Assembly: GCF_016518545.1 (NCBI RefSeq)
Contig: NZ_JACVTO010000019.1
Span: 46,716 to 110,715, forward strand
Reading direction: 5' to 3'
Source of the DNA: Pseudomonas sp. S30
GTDB taxonomy: Bacteria; Pseudomonadota; Gammaproteobacteria; Pseudomonadales; Pseudomonadaceae
Length of the DNA stretch: 64,000 nt
A program made the translations under genes and the position numbers. This document shows positions 1 to 8,389 of this stretch, one piece after another. Positions within the stretch are counted from its first letter, which is position 1. Every line of letters starts with the position of its first letter. The notes beneath the pieces are model-generated. The model did no database searches, was not told where the DNA came from, and saw only the letters and a list, made by a program, of their open reading frames with translations.

Positions 1-576
1 GAACGGGTCCAGGCGGGTGCCGTCGGCCAGTTTCCAGTTGTCCGGATTGACCTGCACCACGTCGGCGTGAGCGTGCAGGCCGACCACTTCCTTGCCTTCG
101 CCCAGGGTGATTTCGTAGACCCGGTTGTCGATGTTGCGGAAGGTCAGGCCGAAGCCTTCGGCCAAGGCCTGGATCTTCGCGGCGATCTTGTGGAACTGGG
201 GATTGTCGTGCTGGGGCAGGCCCTCGACCTGGAAGGTCGGGATCTCCACCAGTTCGCGCAGGGTTTCGGTGGCGGCCTTGCCGTACTTGATCCGGGTGTA
301 CAGGCCCAGCAGGCGGTTGATCTCGTTCTGCTGCTCTGCGCTCAGCGGCTTGCCGGCCTTGAAGGCCTGAAGCGTCGAGGCGAGGTCATCGACCTTGGCC
401 GCTTCGCCGCTGGCCAGCTCGCTGACGAACTGCTTGAAGTCGGCAGGCTGGCGGCCGTCGAAGGCCTTGAGAATGACCGCTGACTGCTGGGGATCGAGGT
501 TGGCCTGGGCGGGCTGGCTGAGCAGGGCGAGGCTGGCCAGCAGCAGGCTGGCAGCGGGAAGTTTGGGCAGGGACAT
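1..576 (-). CDS. Secreted M20-family metallopeptidase (dipeptidase), 5' part
   Basis: The first 192 codons of a gene that runs off the left edge of the window. The start at 576 gives a clear Sec signal peptide: Lys near the N terminus, a Leu/Ala-rich core, and probable cleavage after AQA at residue 25. Residues 166-174 read GLHAHADVV, the M20 motif in which H170 is a metal ligand and D172 the adjacent catalytic-site Asp. The family hydrolyses dipeptides or small N-acyl amino acids with a dinuclear zinc site; the signal peptide places this one in the periplasm or outside. The rest of the metal ligands lie beyond the window, so catalytic integrity cannot be judged. Substrate unknown. Confidence 0.85.
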   Translation of the reverse strand, partial: MSLPKLPAASLLLASLALLSQPAQANLDPQQSAVILKAFDGRQPADFKQFVSELASGEAAKVDDLASTLQAFKAGKPLSAEQQNEINRLLGLYTRIKYGKAATETLRELVEIPTFQVEGLPQHDNPQFHKIAAKIQALAEGFGLTFRNIDNRVYEITLGEGKEVVGLHAHADVVQVNPDNWKLADGTRLDPF

Positions 577-754
577 GATCGAGCGCATTCCTTCGCGAAG
601 GGGTGAAATGAGAGGTTCATATTGTAGGAACCTTCCCACGCTACCACCATTGAGCGCCGTGAGGGGAGGGGGCTGCCGCGACCTGGCGCACAAACAGGCG
701 ACGCGCCGCAATGCCCGCTAGCGAAATGAGGCGGGTCGCGCGCTCAAGGTGTGT

Positions 755-1738
755 TCAGCAGCTCGCACGCCGTACCAGACGAGGCTCGATGACCCGTGTG
801 CAGGGTGCGTCCTCGTCGAATCGCAGAAGCAACTCGATGGCCGACCGTGCCATCACATCGGTGTTCTGGTCGAAGCTGGTCAACGCGAAGCGCGACCAGG
901 CCGCAGAGGGCATGTTGTCGTAGCCTATGATGCGAAAGTCCCGTGGCGCGTAAAGCCCGGCTTCGGCCCAGCGATCGACCAGGCCGAATGCGATGAGGTC
1001 GTTGCCACAGAAGATACCGTCGGGCCGTTCGGCCAGGCCCAGCAATCGAGTGCCTTCCTGCCGACCCCATTCGTAGTCGTAGCCGCCGTGGCTGACCTGC
1101 AGTGATGATTCGCCAAAGGTCTGTACCCTGGTCGCGAAACCCAGGGCACGGGCACTGTGGCTCAGCGTGTCGGCCGGCCCCAGAATGCCCGCGAAATGCC
1201 TGCTGCCTGTGGCGTGCAGCAACTGCGCCGCGTGTCGGCCGGCCTCTGCGTTGTCCGAGTTGACCGCGCGTATCCAGCGGCTTTGCACGGACGAGTTCAG
1301 CGTGACGATGGGCAGGCGGTAGCGATCCAGTTCATGGGCTGCCAGGGCCGATGACACGGAGAGGGCGCTGAGTACCCCGTCGACCTTCAACGACACCAGC
1401 TCGCCCAATGCCTCGTCGAGGTCGCGGTCGTTGTCCACCCGGACCACCAGCGTCTGCTTGCCGGCCGCGGCCAGCGCCAGGGTGAAGGACTCCAGCGTCA
1501 TGGTGTGAAAAGGGTTGTAGAGCCCGCCGATGACCACGGCGACGATGTCGCTCTTGCCCGATCGCATGATTGCCGGCAGCCGGCTCGGGCGATAACCCAG
1601 GCGGGCTGCAGCCGCTTCGACCCGAGCGCGCATGGCGGGCGACACGCTCGCACCTTCGGCGAACACGCGCGAGACCGCAGATTGAGAAACCCCTGCTTCG
1701 CGAGCGACATCGTGCGAGGTGGGCGGGCGTTCACTCAT
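755..1738 (-). CDS. LacI-family transcriptional regulator
   Basis: 327 residues. The N-terminal LacI headpiece occupies about residues 8-62 (HDVAREAGVSQSAVSRVF, then GYRPSRLP as the hinge region), followed by a periplasmic-binding-protein-like effector domain (IVAVVIGGLYNPF near residue 70, FCGNDLIAFG near 235). The start at 1738 is chosen because it aligns the HTH with the family and overlaps the stop of the upstream MRJP-like gene as ATGA, indicating translational coupling; a longer upstream frame adds only residues out of family. It probably controls its own operon and the divergent SDR-isomerase operon through the palindromes near 2944-2984. LacI effectors are usually sugars; the ligand here is unknown. 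Confidence 0.9.
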   Translation of the reverse strand: MSERPPTSHDVAREAGVSQSAVSRVFAEGASVSPAMRARVEAAAARLGYRPSRLPAIMRSGKSDIVAVVIGGLYNPFHTMTLESFTLALAAAGKQTLVVRVDNDRDLDEALGELVSLKVDGVLSALSVSSALAAHELDRYRLPIVTLNSSVQSRWIRAVNSDNAEAGRHAAQLLHATGSRHFAGILGPADTLSHSARALGFATRVQTFGESSLQVSHGGYDYEWGRQEGTRLLGLAERPDGIFCGNDLIAFGLVDRWAEAGLYAPRDFRIIGYDNMPSAAWSRFALTSFDQNTDVMARSAIELLLRFDEDAPCTRVIEPRLVRRASC

Positions 1739-2919
1739 GGTGGGCTGATCGGCACGCGTGCGACGAGGTAGGGCGGTTGGCGGCGGTCGACGCCATCGTG
1801 GTATTGCGGCAGACGTGTCCACTGTCCCAGCACGACATACACATAGTGTTCATCAGCAAAAATTCCATCGGGCCATATGAAGCGAGGATCTTGAGCGACT
1901 TGCTCGAAATTGCCATCCAGGTTGCGCCGGAAGATGGCGTCGTGATCCGCTGCGGTAGTATACAGGCGCCCCCAGGAGTCGGTCGCCATTCCATCCGCGG
2001 CGCCTTTCTCGCCCAGATCGACGATCGCATCGGCCAAGGCGCTGTCGCTCTGGGCGAAGTCGGCCAACAGCGCGGTCGGCAACGAATAGAGCCTGCGACT
2101 CGATAGCGCTGCGAAATACAAGGTGCTGCTGTCGGCCGACAGCGCTACGCCATCCACCCCGCCACCCGGAAAGGCAGGCGGCTTTGCGGACTGTCGCAGC
2201 ACACGACCTTCCAGCACGGTCTGGTAGCCGGGGTCGGCCTTGATGCGCGCATCGTTCGCCAGGACTCGGCGTTGCCTGGCGCTGGCGAGATCGACCACGA
2301 TCAGCGCCGGATGGCCGTCGAACGAGCTGTCGGCGATATAGGCGGTACCTTCCTTGCCATGGGTCAGGTCGATGCGCAGATCGTTCAGGTGGCTGTCCGG
2401 CAGCAACGCCGATGTGATCAGTACCTTGGCCACGACTCGCCCCGTGGCGGGATCGAAGCCCACCAGCTTGGCCCCTCCAGGCGCGATGGCCTGGCCGTGG
2501 ACCTTGCCGTCGTCGACCACCCACAGCCGGCCCCGTGCATCGGTGGTGATGCCATGCACCGAGACCAGCCTTTGCGCAGGATCTGCAGTGGTGCTGCTGG
2601 CCATCGCCGCGTCTGGGAACGGCACCAGGCGACCATCGCGCCATTCGCCCAGCACGGGCCCGTCGTGATCGGCGTCGTGCTTTGGAAAGCTCAGGAACAA
2701 CCGATTGCCGATCACGGCGATGCCCGATGGGTCGAGGTCTGGGAGGCGGGCGACGATCTCGACGTTCGCCGGGCTCGAGTGAGCCTGATCCGTTGGGTGG
2801 ACATCGAGGAACAGGGCACCGTTGGCCAAGGCTGCGGTACTCATCAACGACAGGGCGATACAGGCAAATACACGCACGGGGACGGCCTTCGAGTGTGGAG
2901 TTCGCTCGATCATAGGCAC
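1735..2919 (-). CDS. Secreted yellow/major-royal-jelly-like beta-propeller protein
   Basis: 394 residues with an N-terminal signal peptide (VFACIALSLMSTAALA, cleavage about residue 32). The mature part reads as a six-bladed propeller of the SMP-30/MRJP (yellow) superfamily: repeated strands such as ARGRLWVVDDG near residue 130, YIADSSFDG, GVDGVALSADSSTLYFAAL and DSWGRLYTTAADHDAIF. Bacterial members are often annotated as L-dopachrome tautomerase-related or gluconolactonase-like; the true reaction is seldom known. Here it is co-transcribed with a LacI regulator and divergent from a dehydrogenase and an AGE-family isomerase, so a periplasmic sugar-lactone or sugar-binding role is a reasonable guess. 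An alternative ATG lies two codons downstream (2913). Confidence 0.75.
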   Translation of the reverse strand: MPMIERTPHSKAVPVRVFACIALSLMSTAALANGALFLDVHPTDQAHSSPANVEIVARLPDLDPSGIAVIGNRLFLSFPKHDADHDGPVLGEWRDGRLVPFPDAAMASSTTADPAQRLVSVHGITTDARGRLWVVDDGKVHGQAIAPGGAKLVGFDPATGRVVAKVLITSALLPDSHLNDLRIDLTHGKEGTAYIADSSFDGHPALIVVDLASARQRRVLANDARIKADPGYQTVLEGRVLRQSAKPPAFPGGGVDGVALSADSSTLYFAALSSRRLYSLPTALLADFAQSDSALADAIVDLGEKGAADGMATDSWGRLYTTAADHDAIFRRNLDGNFEQVAQDPRFIWPDGIFADEHYVYVVLGQWTRLPQYHDGVDRRQPPYLVARVPISPP

Positions 2920-2943
2920 CGGAACCGATCGGTTTCAAATGAT

Positions 2944-2961
2944 TTTGCATCGCGATGCAAA
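2944..2961. promoter_or_regulatory. Probable LacI-family operator O1
   Basis: A perfect 18-bp palindrome, TTTGCATCGCGATGCAAA, with the central CG typical of LacI-family operators. It lies in the divergent promoter region between the MRJP-lacI operon (start 2919) and the SDR-isomerase operon (start 3132), so one site could control both. Assignment to the LacI regulator at 755-1738 is inference from position and symmetry. Confidence 0.7.
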
Positions 2962-2966
2962 TTTAA

Positions 2967-2984
2967 TGAATCGCGATGCAACCA
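2967..2984. promoter_or_regulatory. Probable second LacI-family operator O2
   Basis: An imperfect copy of the O1 half-sites: the core ATCGCGAT at 2970-2977 followed by GCAA, matching the right half of O1 with a degraded left half. Its core is exactly 21 bp (two helical turns) from the O1 core, so two dimers would sit on the same face of the DNA. Confidence 0.55.
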
Positions 2985-3131
2985 AATCTTTTCAGCTCGC
3001 TCTCTATGCAATGTCAGGGCATCGAACGCCCAGCGTCGTGCCCTTCAGTGGCGAGATTCGAGGCGCAGCTCTCAAGGCGCGAGCGGCTCTCGGTGTTTCG
3101 TTCGAATCCGTACTCTTCGAGGAAAACGCTC

Positions 3132-3992
3132 ATGTTCACACCACTACCCCAGTCGCAGGATCGCATGCCCGGCCGCGAGTCCGAACTCAATCCGCCTGCC
3201 CAGCACATTCGTCCGAGCTATCGAGGCAGCGGACGTCTGGCGGGCAAGAGAGCGATCGTCACAGGGGGGGACAGTGGGATCGGACGTGCTGTCGCCTTGC
3301 ACTTTGCACGCGAGGGCGCTCATGTCGCGATCGTCCATCTGCCCATGGAAGCGGAAGACGGCCAGCGGACGCTGGCCCTGCTTGAGGCCGAAGGCGTCCG
3401 ATCCCTGGCGATCGTCGGCGACTTGCGGGAGCCGGAATTCTGCCGCCAGGTCATCGACGAGACGGTCTCGGCCTTCGGTGGCGTGGATATCCTGGTGAAT
3501 AACGCCGGTATTCAGAAAGTCGCCGACGACTTGACCGCCATCAGCGACGAAGATTGGGCGTGGCACTTCGATACCAACGTGCACCCCATGTTTCGCCTCA
3601 GCCGCGCAGCGCTGCCTCACTTCGGTCCGGGTGCCTCCATCATCAATACCACCTCGGTCAACGCCTACGTGGGTAATGACAGCCTGGTGGCGTACTCCAG
3701 CACCAAGGCTGCGCAGGTGGGCTTCACCCGTGCATTGGCGCTACAGCTGGCCAGCCGAGGGATTCGTGTCAACGAAGTGGCGCCTGGCCCCATCTGGACC
3801 TCGATCCAACCGGCCGGCTTTGGTCCGATCGATCCGCAACTGGTCGCCGACATGGGCAAATCCGTTCCCCTGGGGCGCATTGGCCAGCCCAGCGAGGTCG
3901 CGCCGGCCTACGTGTACCTGGCCAGTGAAGAGGCGTCCTATGTCACCGGCCAGACGATTCATGTGAACGGGGGGATGGCGGTCAATGGATAG
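3132..3992 (+). CDS. SDR-family NAD(P)-dependent oxidoreductase
   Basis: 286 residues from the ATG at 3132, preceded by GAGGAAA at a suitable distance; the longer frame from 2976 runs through the promoter region and is not used. Classical short-chain dehydrogenase: cofactor loop TGGDSGIG at residues 44-51, NNAG at 123-126, catalytic S175, Y188 and K192 (YSSTK), and the C-terminal VTGQTIHVNGG. The roughly 38-residue N-terminal extension with PGRESELNPP is typical of the YghA/YhxC-type subgroup. Overlaps the next gene by 8 bp, so the two are one operon. Probably oxidises or reduces a sugar-like alcohol; the substrate is not visible from sequence. Confidence 0.9.
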   Translation: MFTPLPQSQDRMPGRESELNPPAQHIRPSYRGSGRLAGKRAIVTGGDSGIGRAVALHFAREGAHVAIVHLPMEAEDGQRTLALLEAEGVRSLAIVGDLREPEFCRQVIDETVSAFGGVDILVNNAGIQKVADDLTAISDEDWAWHFDTNVHPMFRLSRAALPHFGPGASIINTTSVNAYVGNDSLVAYSSTKAAQVGFTRALALQLASRGIRVNEVAPGPIWTSIQPAGFGPIDPQLVADMGKSVPLGRIGQPSEVAPAYVYLASEEASYVTGQTIHVNGGMAVNG

Positions 3993-5241
3993 CGCCCTTC
4001 CAGCTGTCGACTGGCTCGATGGCCCTCTGCACCAGCGATGGCTCGACGACCAGGGCCAATGGCTATTGGATTTCTCCAAGCGTGCGCGCGTCGAGGACGG
4101 CTTCGCAGCGCTGGACGATGCGGGTCGTTTGGCTGGAGGCCCGGCGCAGACGCTCATCACGGCGCGCATGACCCACGCCTACGCCTTGGCCTTCGCACGC
4201 GGCCTGCCTGGCTGCCGACCCTTGGCCGTGCACGGCGTGGCCACGCTATTGGACATTCTGCACGACGCCGAGCATGGCGGCTGGTTGCCTGCCGCGGGTG
4301 ACCGGACCGGACGCAAGCAGGCGTATGTCCATGCGTTCGTGGCCTTGGCCGCCTCGACGGCGGTGGTCACCGGGTTGCCGGGTGGCACGGCGTTGCTGGA
4401 GCGGGCACTGACGCCGATCGAGCGGCATTTCTGGTCGGAAGAAGAGGGAGTGATGCGCGAGAGCTTCGCCGTCGACTGGAGCGATGAAGAGGACTACCGC
4501 GGCGCCAACAGCAACATGCACAGCCTGGAAATGGCCCTGGCTGTCGCCGACGCACTGGACGCGCCCCTCTGGCGGTCGCGGGCGCTGCGGATCGCGGAGC
4601 GTTTCGTGGAGCAGTTGGCCCGCGCGCAAGGTTATCGCCTGGCCGAGCACTTCGACCGCCGATGGCGACCGCTCCCCGACTACCACGCAGATCGACCCGC
4701 CGACGACCTGCGGCCCTTCGGCTTGACCCCTGGCCACTTCCTGGAATGGTCCTTCCTGTTGCTCAAGCTCGAGGCCGCGCTGGAGGCGCAAGACGGTTCG
4801 GCGCCCGCGTGGCTGTTGGAGAGCGCGGTGAAGCTGTTCGAGACAGGCACTCGCATCGGCTGGGCCGTGGACGGATCTGCAGGCATGGTTTACACCGTCG
4901 ACTGGCAGGACCGGCCTGTGGTGCACAATCGACCGCATTGGGTCATGGCCGAAGCCATCAAGGCGGCCCACGCGCTGTACGTGCGCACCGGCGATGCGGC
5001 CTATGCGGGCTGGTATGGACGCTTTTGGGATTATGCGGACTTGCACCTGATCGATCGTGTGAATGGCGGCTGGCATCATGAAGTCGACCGGGCGGGCATG
5101 CCGTCCGCTCGTGTGTATCAGGGCAAGGCTGACCTTTATCATGCGTACCAGGCGACCTTGACTGCGCTGGTTCCGTTGCATCGTTCGGTTGCTACTGCTC
5201 TGGTCCATCAGCAGCAGGCCCAGCGGGTGCGAGGCATTTAG
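3985..5241 (+). CDS. AGE-family aldose-ketose isomerase/epimerase (YihS or mannose isomerase type)
   Basis: 418 residues, the usual length for the N-acylglucosamine 2-epimerase / YihS (alpha/alpha)6-barrel family. Family landmarks are visible: GANSNMHSLEM near residue 170, GHFLEWSFLLLKLE near 249, HNRPHWVMAEAIKA, GGWHHEVDRAG and YHAYQATL, supplying the His residues used in general acid-base isomerisation. Closest functional groups are D-mannose isomerase and sulfoquinovose isomerase; sequence reading cannot separate them. Translationally coupled to the SDR gene (start codon inside its last codons). A cytoplasmic enzyme expected to interconvert an aldose and a ketose in the pathway controlled by the divergent LacI regulator. 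Confidence 0.8.
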   Translation: MDSALPAVDWLDGPLHQRWLDDQGQWLLDFSKRARVEDGFAALDDAGRLAGGPAQTLITARMTHAYALAFARGLPGCRPLAVHGVATLLDILHDAEHGGWLPAAGDRTGRKQAYVHAFVALAASTAVVTGLPGGTALLERALTPIERHFWSEEEGVMRESFAVDWSDEEDYRGANSNMHSLEMALAVADALDAPLWRSRALRIAERFVEQLARAQGYRLAEHFDRRWRPLPDYHADRPADDLRPFGLTPGHFLEWSFLLLKLEAALEAQDGSAPAWLLESAVKLFETGTRIGWAVDGSAGMVYTVDWQDRPVVHNRPHWVMAEAIKAAHALYVRTGDAAYAGWYGRFWDYADLHLIDRVNGGWHHEVDRAGMPSARVYQGKADLYHAYQATLTALVPLHRSVATALVHQQQAQRVRGI

Positions 5242-5593
5242 CACCATGGGCGACGGCAGGATGGGTTCGTGCAGAGGCGGTCGTCGGTTGCTGCATCGTG
5301 AATCAGCAGGCTCATCTGGCCCCTTCGGGGGCTCGATGGGGCGGGCTGGCCAGCTTTCCAGCGCTCGTCCTTCGCAGCTATCTGGCAAATGCAGTCGGCT
5401 TTGATTTCGAAGGTTCTGCGCTGGACTGGATAGCCTTGCGGCGAATTTGCGCTTTGCGCTGATACTCGCCGCGATTTCTGATCGTGTCGTTTCGACCCTT
5501 CTTGCCACGGGCCAATGAGTGGCAGAACGACGTTCAGGACGAGGAGAGGTTTTCAGCAGAGGGGCTGACTCCCTGAGATACAGGGAAGGAAGA
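5242..5593. other. Intergenic stretch without a supported gene
   Basis: About 350 bp between the isomerase gene and tRNA-Arg. I see no protein with family features. On the minus strand, about 5395-5535, a short Lys/Arg-rich frame could be read from a TTG, but it lacks a convincing ribosome binding site. The stretch lies on the 3' side of the tRNA, where integrative elements normally insert, but no integrase fragment or repeat of the tRNA end was recognised. Confidence 0.4.
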
Positions 5594-5670
5594 TGGCGCA
5601 CTCGGCGGGATTCGAACCCACGACCCCTGCCTTCGGAGGGCAGTACTCTATCCAGCTGAGCTACGAGTGC
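5594..5670 (-). tRNA. tRNA-Arg (anticodon CCG)
   Basis: A 77-nt cloverleaf on the minus strand. The acceptor stem GCACTCG pairs with CGAGTGC; the D arm begins GCTC; the anticodon stem CTGCC/GGCAG encloses loop CTCCGAA, giving anticodon CCG; the T arm contains GTGGG-TTCGAAT-CCCGC; CCA is encoded at 5596-5594. Reads CGG arginine codons. It lies next to a toxin gene, a common configuration for insertion hot spots. Confidence 0.95.
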
Positions 5671-5842
5671 AACGCGGCGCAATGATACCCATCTGCGTCG
5701 GCCGCGTCCATCGCCTTGATCTGTAGCTGTTTTTACCGGCCTCTCGAAGCCCTCGGCCAAGGCGCAGGCGGCGAAGATGCTGATACCGCCTCGTCCAGGC
5801 GCAGCGGCGTTCTCATCGAAGCTCATCGCCAAGGAGCTTGCC

Positions 5843-8389
5843 ATGACCATCGACCTGCAGCATTACGCCGCCAGCCTGGCGTCGTTGAAAGACGCCCGCG
5901 CCGTGACCGAGAAGGCGCGCGATTACCTCCAGCACTGGCCCGACCTGTACGCCCTGGCGCGGCGCACGGCGGCTGATTACCTGCGCCGGCATAGCGGTCA
6001 ATGGCTGGATCCGGACCGGGTCTGGTGGAATGTCTTCGACGGGGCGGTGGGCGCGCCGACCTTCACCGGCTGGCGCCACGCCGGGCCACCGCGCGAGTCG
6101 ATACGCTTCACCGATCTGCTGATCCAGCGCTTCGACGGTGGCTTCCAGGCGGCGCCGGATGTGCTGCCGTTGTATGGCGGCTTCTACACGCAAGGCCGCG
6201 GGGCCTCGCAATACGGCGCGCACAACGAGGTCAAGCTGGACCCGCAGAAGGTCATGGATGACCTCTGGGCGCTGGATTTCGCCAGCCAAGTCAGGCAACG
6301 CAGCGAGCGCTTCTGGAGCGAGCAGGGCCGGGATTTCCCGTTGCTGGCCCGCGTGCGGCTGCTGGCCAGTATCGAGACCGGCGTCGCCGAAGGACGCTTG
6401 CAGGACCTGGATCGCCGCCGCCTGAAGGCGTATCTGCGGGCACCGGGGCATGAACGTCCTACGCTGGATGACCTGGTCAAGCCGCTGGATCTGGCGGCCT
6501 TCGTCGTCCGTCATCACCTGCTCGAGGGAGGTGGCCATTTGCTGACGCTGACGGCGAGCGATGGTCGGGTGATTCTCTATTGCCCCACGACGTCCTGGCC
6601 GCCCCAGGCCTTCGCCGATCGGCCGGCGCTGCTGGCCTGGGTTCATGGGCAGTTGTCGGCGCCACTGGCCCACGACTGGCTGCGCGCCTTGTATCGGGTC
6701 GATCAGCAAGCCAGTACCGACGAGCTGCAAAAAGCGCTGGCGCACCTGCGCGCACGCAGCGGCAGCGCCGAAGCGCCCCAATGGCCATTCGGCGAAGGTC
6801 GCCCGCTCGATACCGACCTGTTCGAGGAGCTGCAGGCGTGGGCCAAGGCGGACCTGCAGGTGAGCCAGCAGGCGCTGGTCAGCAACGGTGATCTGCGCAA
6901 AGGCCTGTGGCGCGGTTACCTCGGCGCGTTCCTGCAGATCGTCGCGCCCATCGCGCCAGCCGCCTGGCCGCTGGGGTTGCTGGTGCTGGGGGCAGGCGTG
7001 GCACGGCTGGTGCTCGACAGCCAGGCGCTGGCCAGCGCCCATTCCACCCGTGAACGTCAGGAGGCGATCCTGGCCGTGGTCGCCGATGCGGTCATGGTGG
7101 TGTTCTCGCTCATCGACGTCGGCCTGAGCGGCCGTTCACTGACCTACCGGGCACCGCCCCATGAGCGGCTGGCCCAGCCAGACAGCTGGGCGCCAGTCGA
7201 GGGGCGCAGCGACGAACTGGACGATCTGGAGGCCAACCGGCTGGTCGAGCCACCCGTGGAAACCGATGGGCTGTTGCGCAATGTCAGTGTCGATGAGCAA
7301 GGCGCTACCTGGATCGAGCTGCAGGACCAGACCCTGCGGGTGCGCTATAGCCCGGAAAGCGACGGCTGGCTGGCGGTGGACGAGGACGACCCCTTCGCTT
7401 TTCTGCCCGGCTATCCCTTGAGAGTGGTCGAAGAAGGCAGTTTTCAGCTGTTCGACGTACCGCAGCCCTCCGGCGTGTTGACCGATGGCATGGAGCAACT
7501 GGCGTCCAGCTTCTGGGACACCTACATGCGCGACAACCCGCTGCTGTATTGGGAAATGTCGCAGACGCTCTTGCAAGCGCAGCGCACCACCCTGGCCAAG
7601 GCCGCCCTGCCTCGCATCGAGCCGGGTGCGGCCCTGCAGACCGACGAGCTGGGGTACGAATGCGTCGAGGCAGGCGGTCAGCGTCACTACACCTGGCGTG
7701 AAGGCGATGAATACCAGAGCCAGCTGCTGCGCATCTACAGCAGCGAGAATTCCCAGGTCAACAACCTGTTCCGCCATGGCGTCAAAGGCAGTATCGGCGA
7801 AGGCGATGGCGACGTACCGGGCTACCTGCACAGGCTGTTCGACAGCCTGGACGCCCTGCCTTCCAGCGAGGCGGTGCGCCTATGGCGTGGCGGCAGCAAC
7901 TATCGCCTGACCGGCGGCGTGCACTACCGTAACGGCGACCTCAATCCGGGCGACGTGCTGGTCAGTACCGATATCACCTCGTTCACCGAGAACCCCTATG
8001 CGTTGCGTGCCTTCGTCGCGCCCAGCATGGCCACCGGCGAGGACCGCTTCGAGTCGGTGTTCAATGAAACCTCGGTGGTCTATGAACTGGTCGGCAAAGG
8101 CCTGCGCAACGGCAAGCCGATCGCGCCGATGTCGCTGCACCCGATCGAGTCCGAGGTCATCTATGCACCTGGGCATTTTTTCAAGATCGACAGCATTCGC
8201 CAGGTGCGCGGCGACCATTACCACTTCGTCAAAGTGCGCCTGCGCGAGGTGGAAAAGCCGATGGACGAGCCCATCTACGACATGCGCACCGGGCAACCCT
8301 TCGAGCGTCTCGCCTTCCTGGAAAGGGTCGGTGAAGAGGCCCTGGTCGAGCGCTTGTTCCCCGCCGAGCAATGGCCTACAGCGCGATGA
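5843..8389 (+). CDS. Large polymorphic toxin with predicted mono-ADP-ribosyltransferase C-terminal domain
   Basis: 848 residues; the ATG at 5843 is chosen because AAGGAG lies 6 bp upstream. The N-terminal ~350 residues resemble the Pseudomonas DUF6543/dermonecrotic-toxin-like delivery region. Residues about 355-430 hold two hydrophobic segments separated by a charged hairpin, probably membrane-inserting. The last ~200 residues match the R-S-E class of ADP-ribosyltransferases: LWRG with R682, an STS-like TSFT at 712-715, and a biglutamic E769-S-E771 followed by VIYAPGHFFKI. ExE pairs normally indicate arginine as acceptor. It would transfer ADP-ribose from NAD to a target protein. No signal peptide, no VgrG/Rhs or TPS module, and no neighbouring immunity gene are seen, so the delivery route is unknown; a host-directed toxin or a spider/injectosome cargo are both possible. 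Confidence 0.75.
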   Translation: MTIDLQHYAASLASLKDARAVTEKARDYLQHWPDLYALARRTAADYLRRHSGQWLDPDRVWWNVFDGAVGAPTFTGWRHAGPPRESIRFTDLLIQRFDGGFQAAPDVLPLYGGFYTQGRGASQYGAHNEVKLDPQKVMDDLWALDFASQVRQRSERFWSEQGRDFPLLARVRLLASIETGVAEGRLQDLDRRRLKAYLRAPGHERPTLDDLVKPLDLAAFVVRHHLLEGGGHLLTLTASDGRVILYCPTTSWPPQAFADRPALLAWVHGQLSAPLAHDWLRALYRVDQQASTDELQKALAHLRARSGSAEAPQWPFGEGRPLDTDLFEELQAWAKADLQVSQQALVSNGDLRKGLWRGYLGAFLQIVAPIAPAAWPLGLLVLGAGVARLVLDSQALASAHSTRERQEAILAVVADAVMVVFSLIDVGLSGRSLTYRAPPHERLAQPDSWAPVEGRSDELDDLEANRLVEPPVETDGLLRNVSVDEQGATWIELQDQTLRVRYSPESDGWLAVDEDDPFAFLPGYPLRVVEEGSFQLFDVPQPSGVLTDGMEQLASSFWDTYMRDNPLLYWEMSQTLLQAQRTTLAKAALPRIEPGAALQTDELGYECVEAGGQRHYTWREGDEYQSQLLRIYSSENSQVNNLFRHGVKGSIGEGDGDVPGYLHRLFDSLDALPSSEAVRLWRGGSNYRLTGGVHYRNGDLNPGDVLVSTDITSFTENPYALRAFVAPSMATGEDRFESVFNETSVVYELVGKGLRNGKPIAPMSLHPIESEVIYAPGHFFKIDSIRQVRGDHYHFVKVRLREVEKPMDEPIYDMRTGQPFERLAFLERVGEEALVERLFPAEQWPTAR

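Noticed and set aside
5395..5535. Short Lys/Arg-rich minus-strand frame next to tRNA-Arg that could be an integrase tail or small protein.
   Set aside because: No ribosome binding site, only a TTG start, and no recognisable integrase motif.
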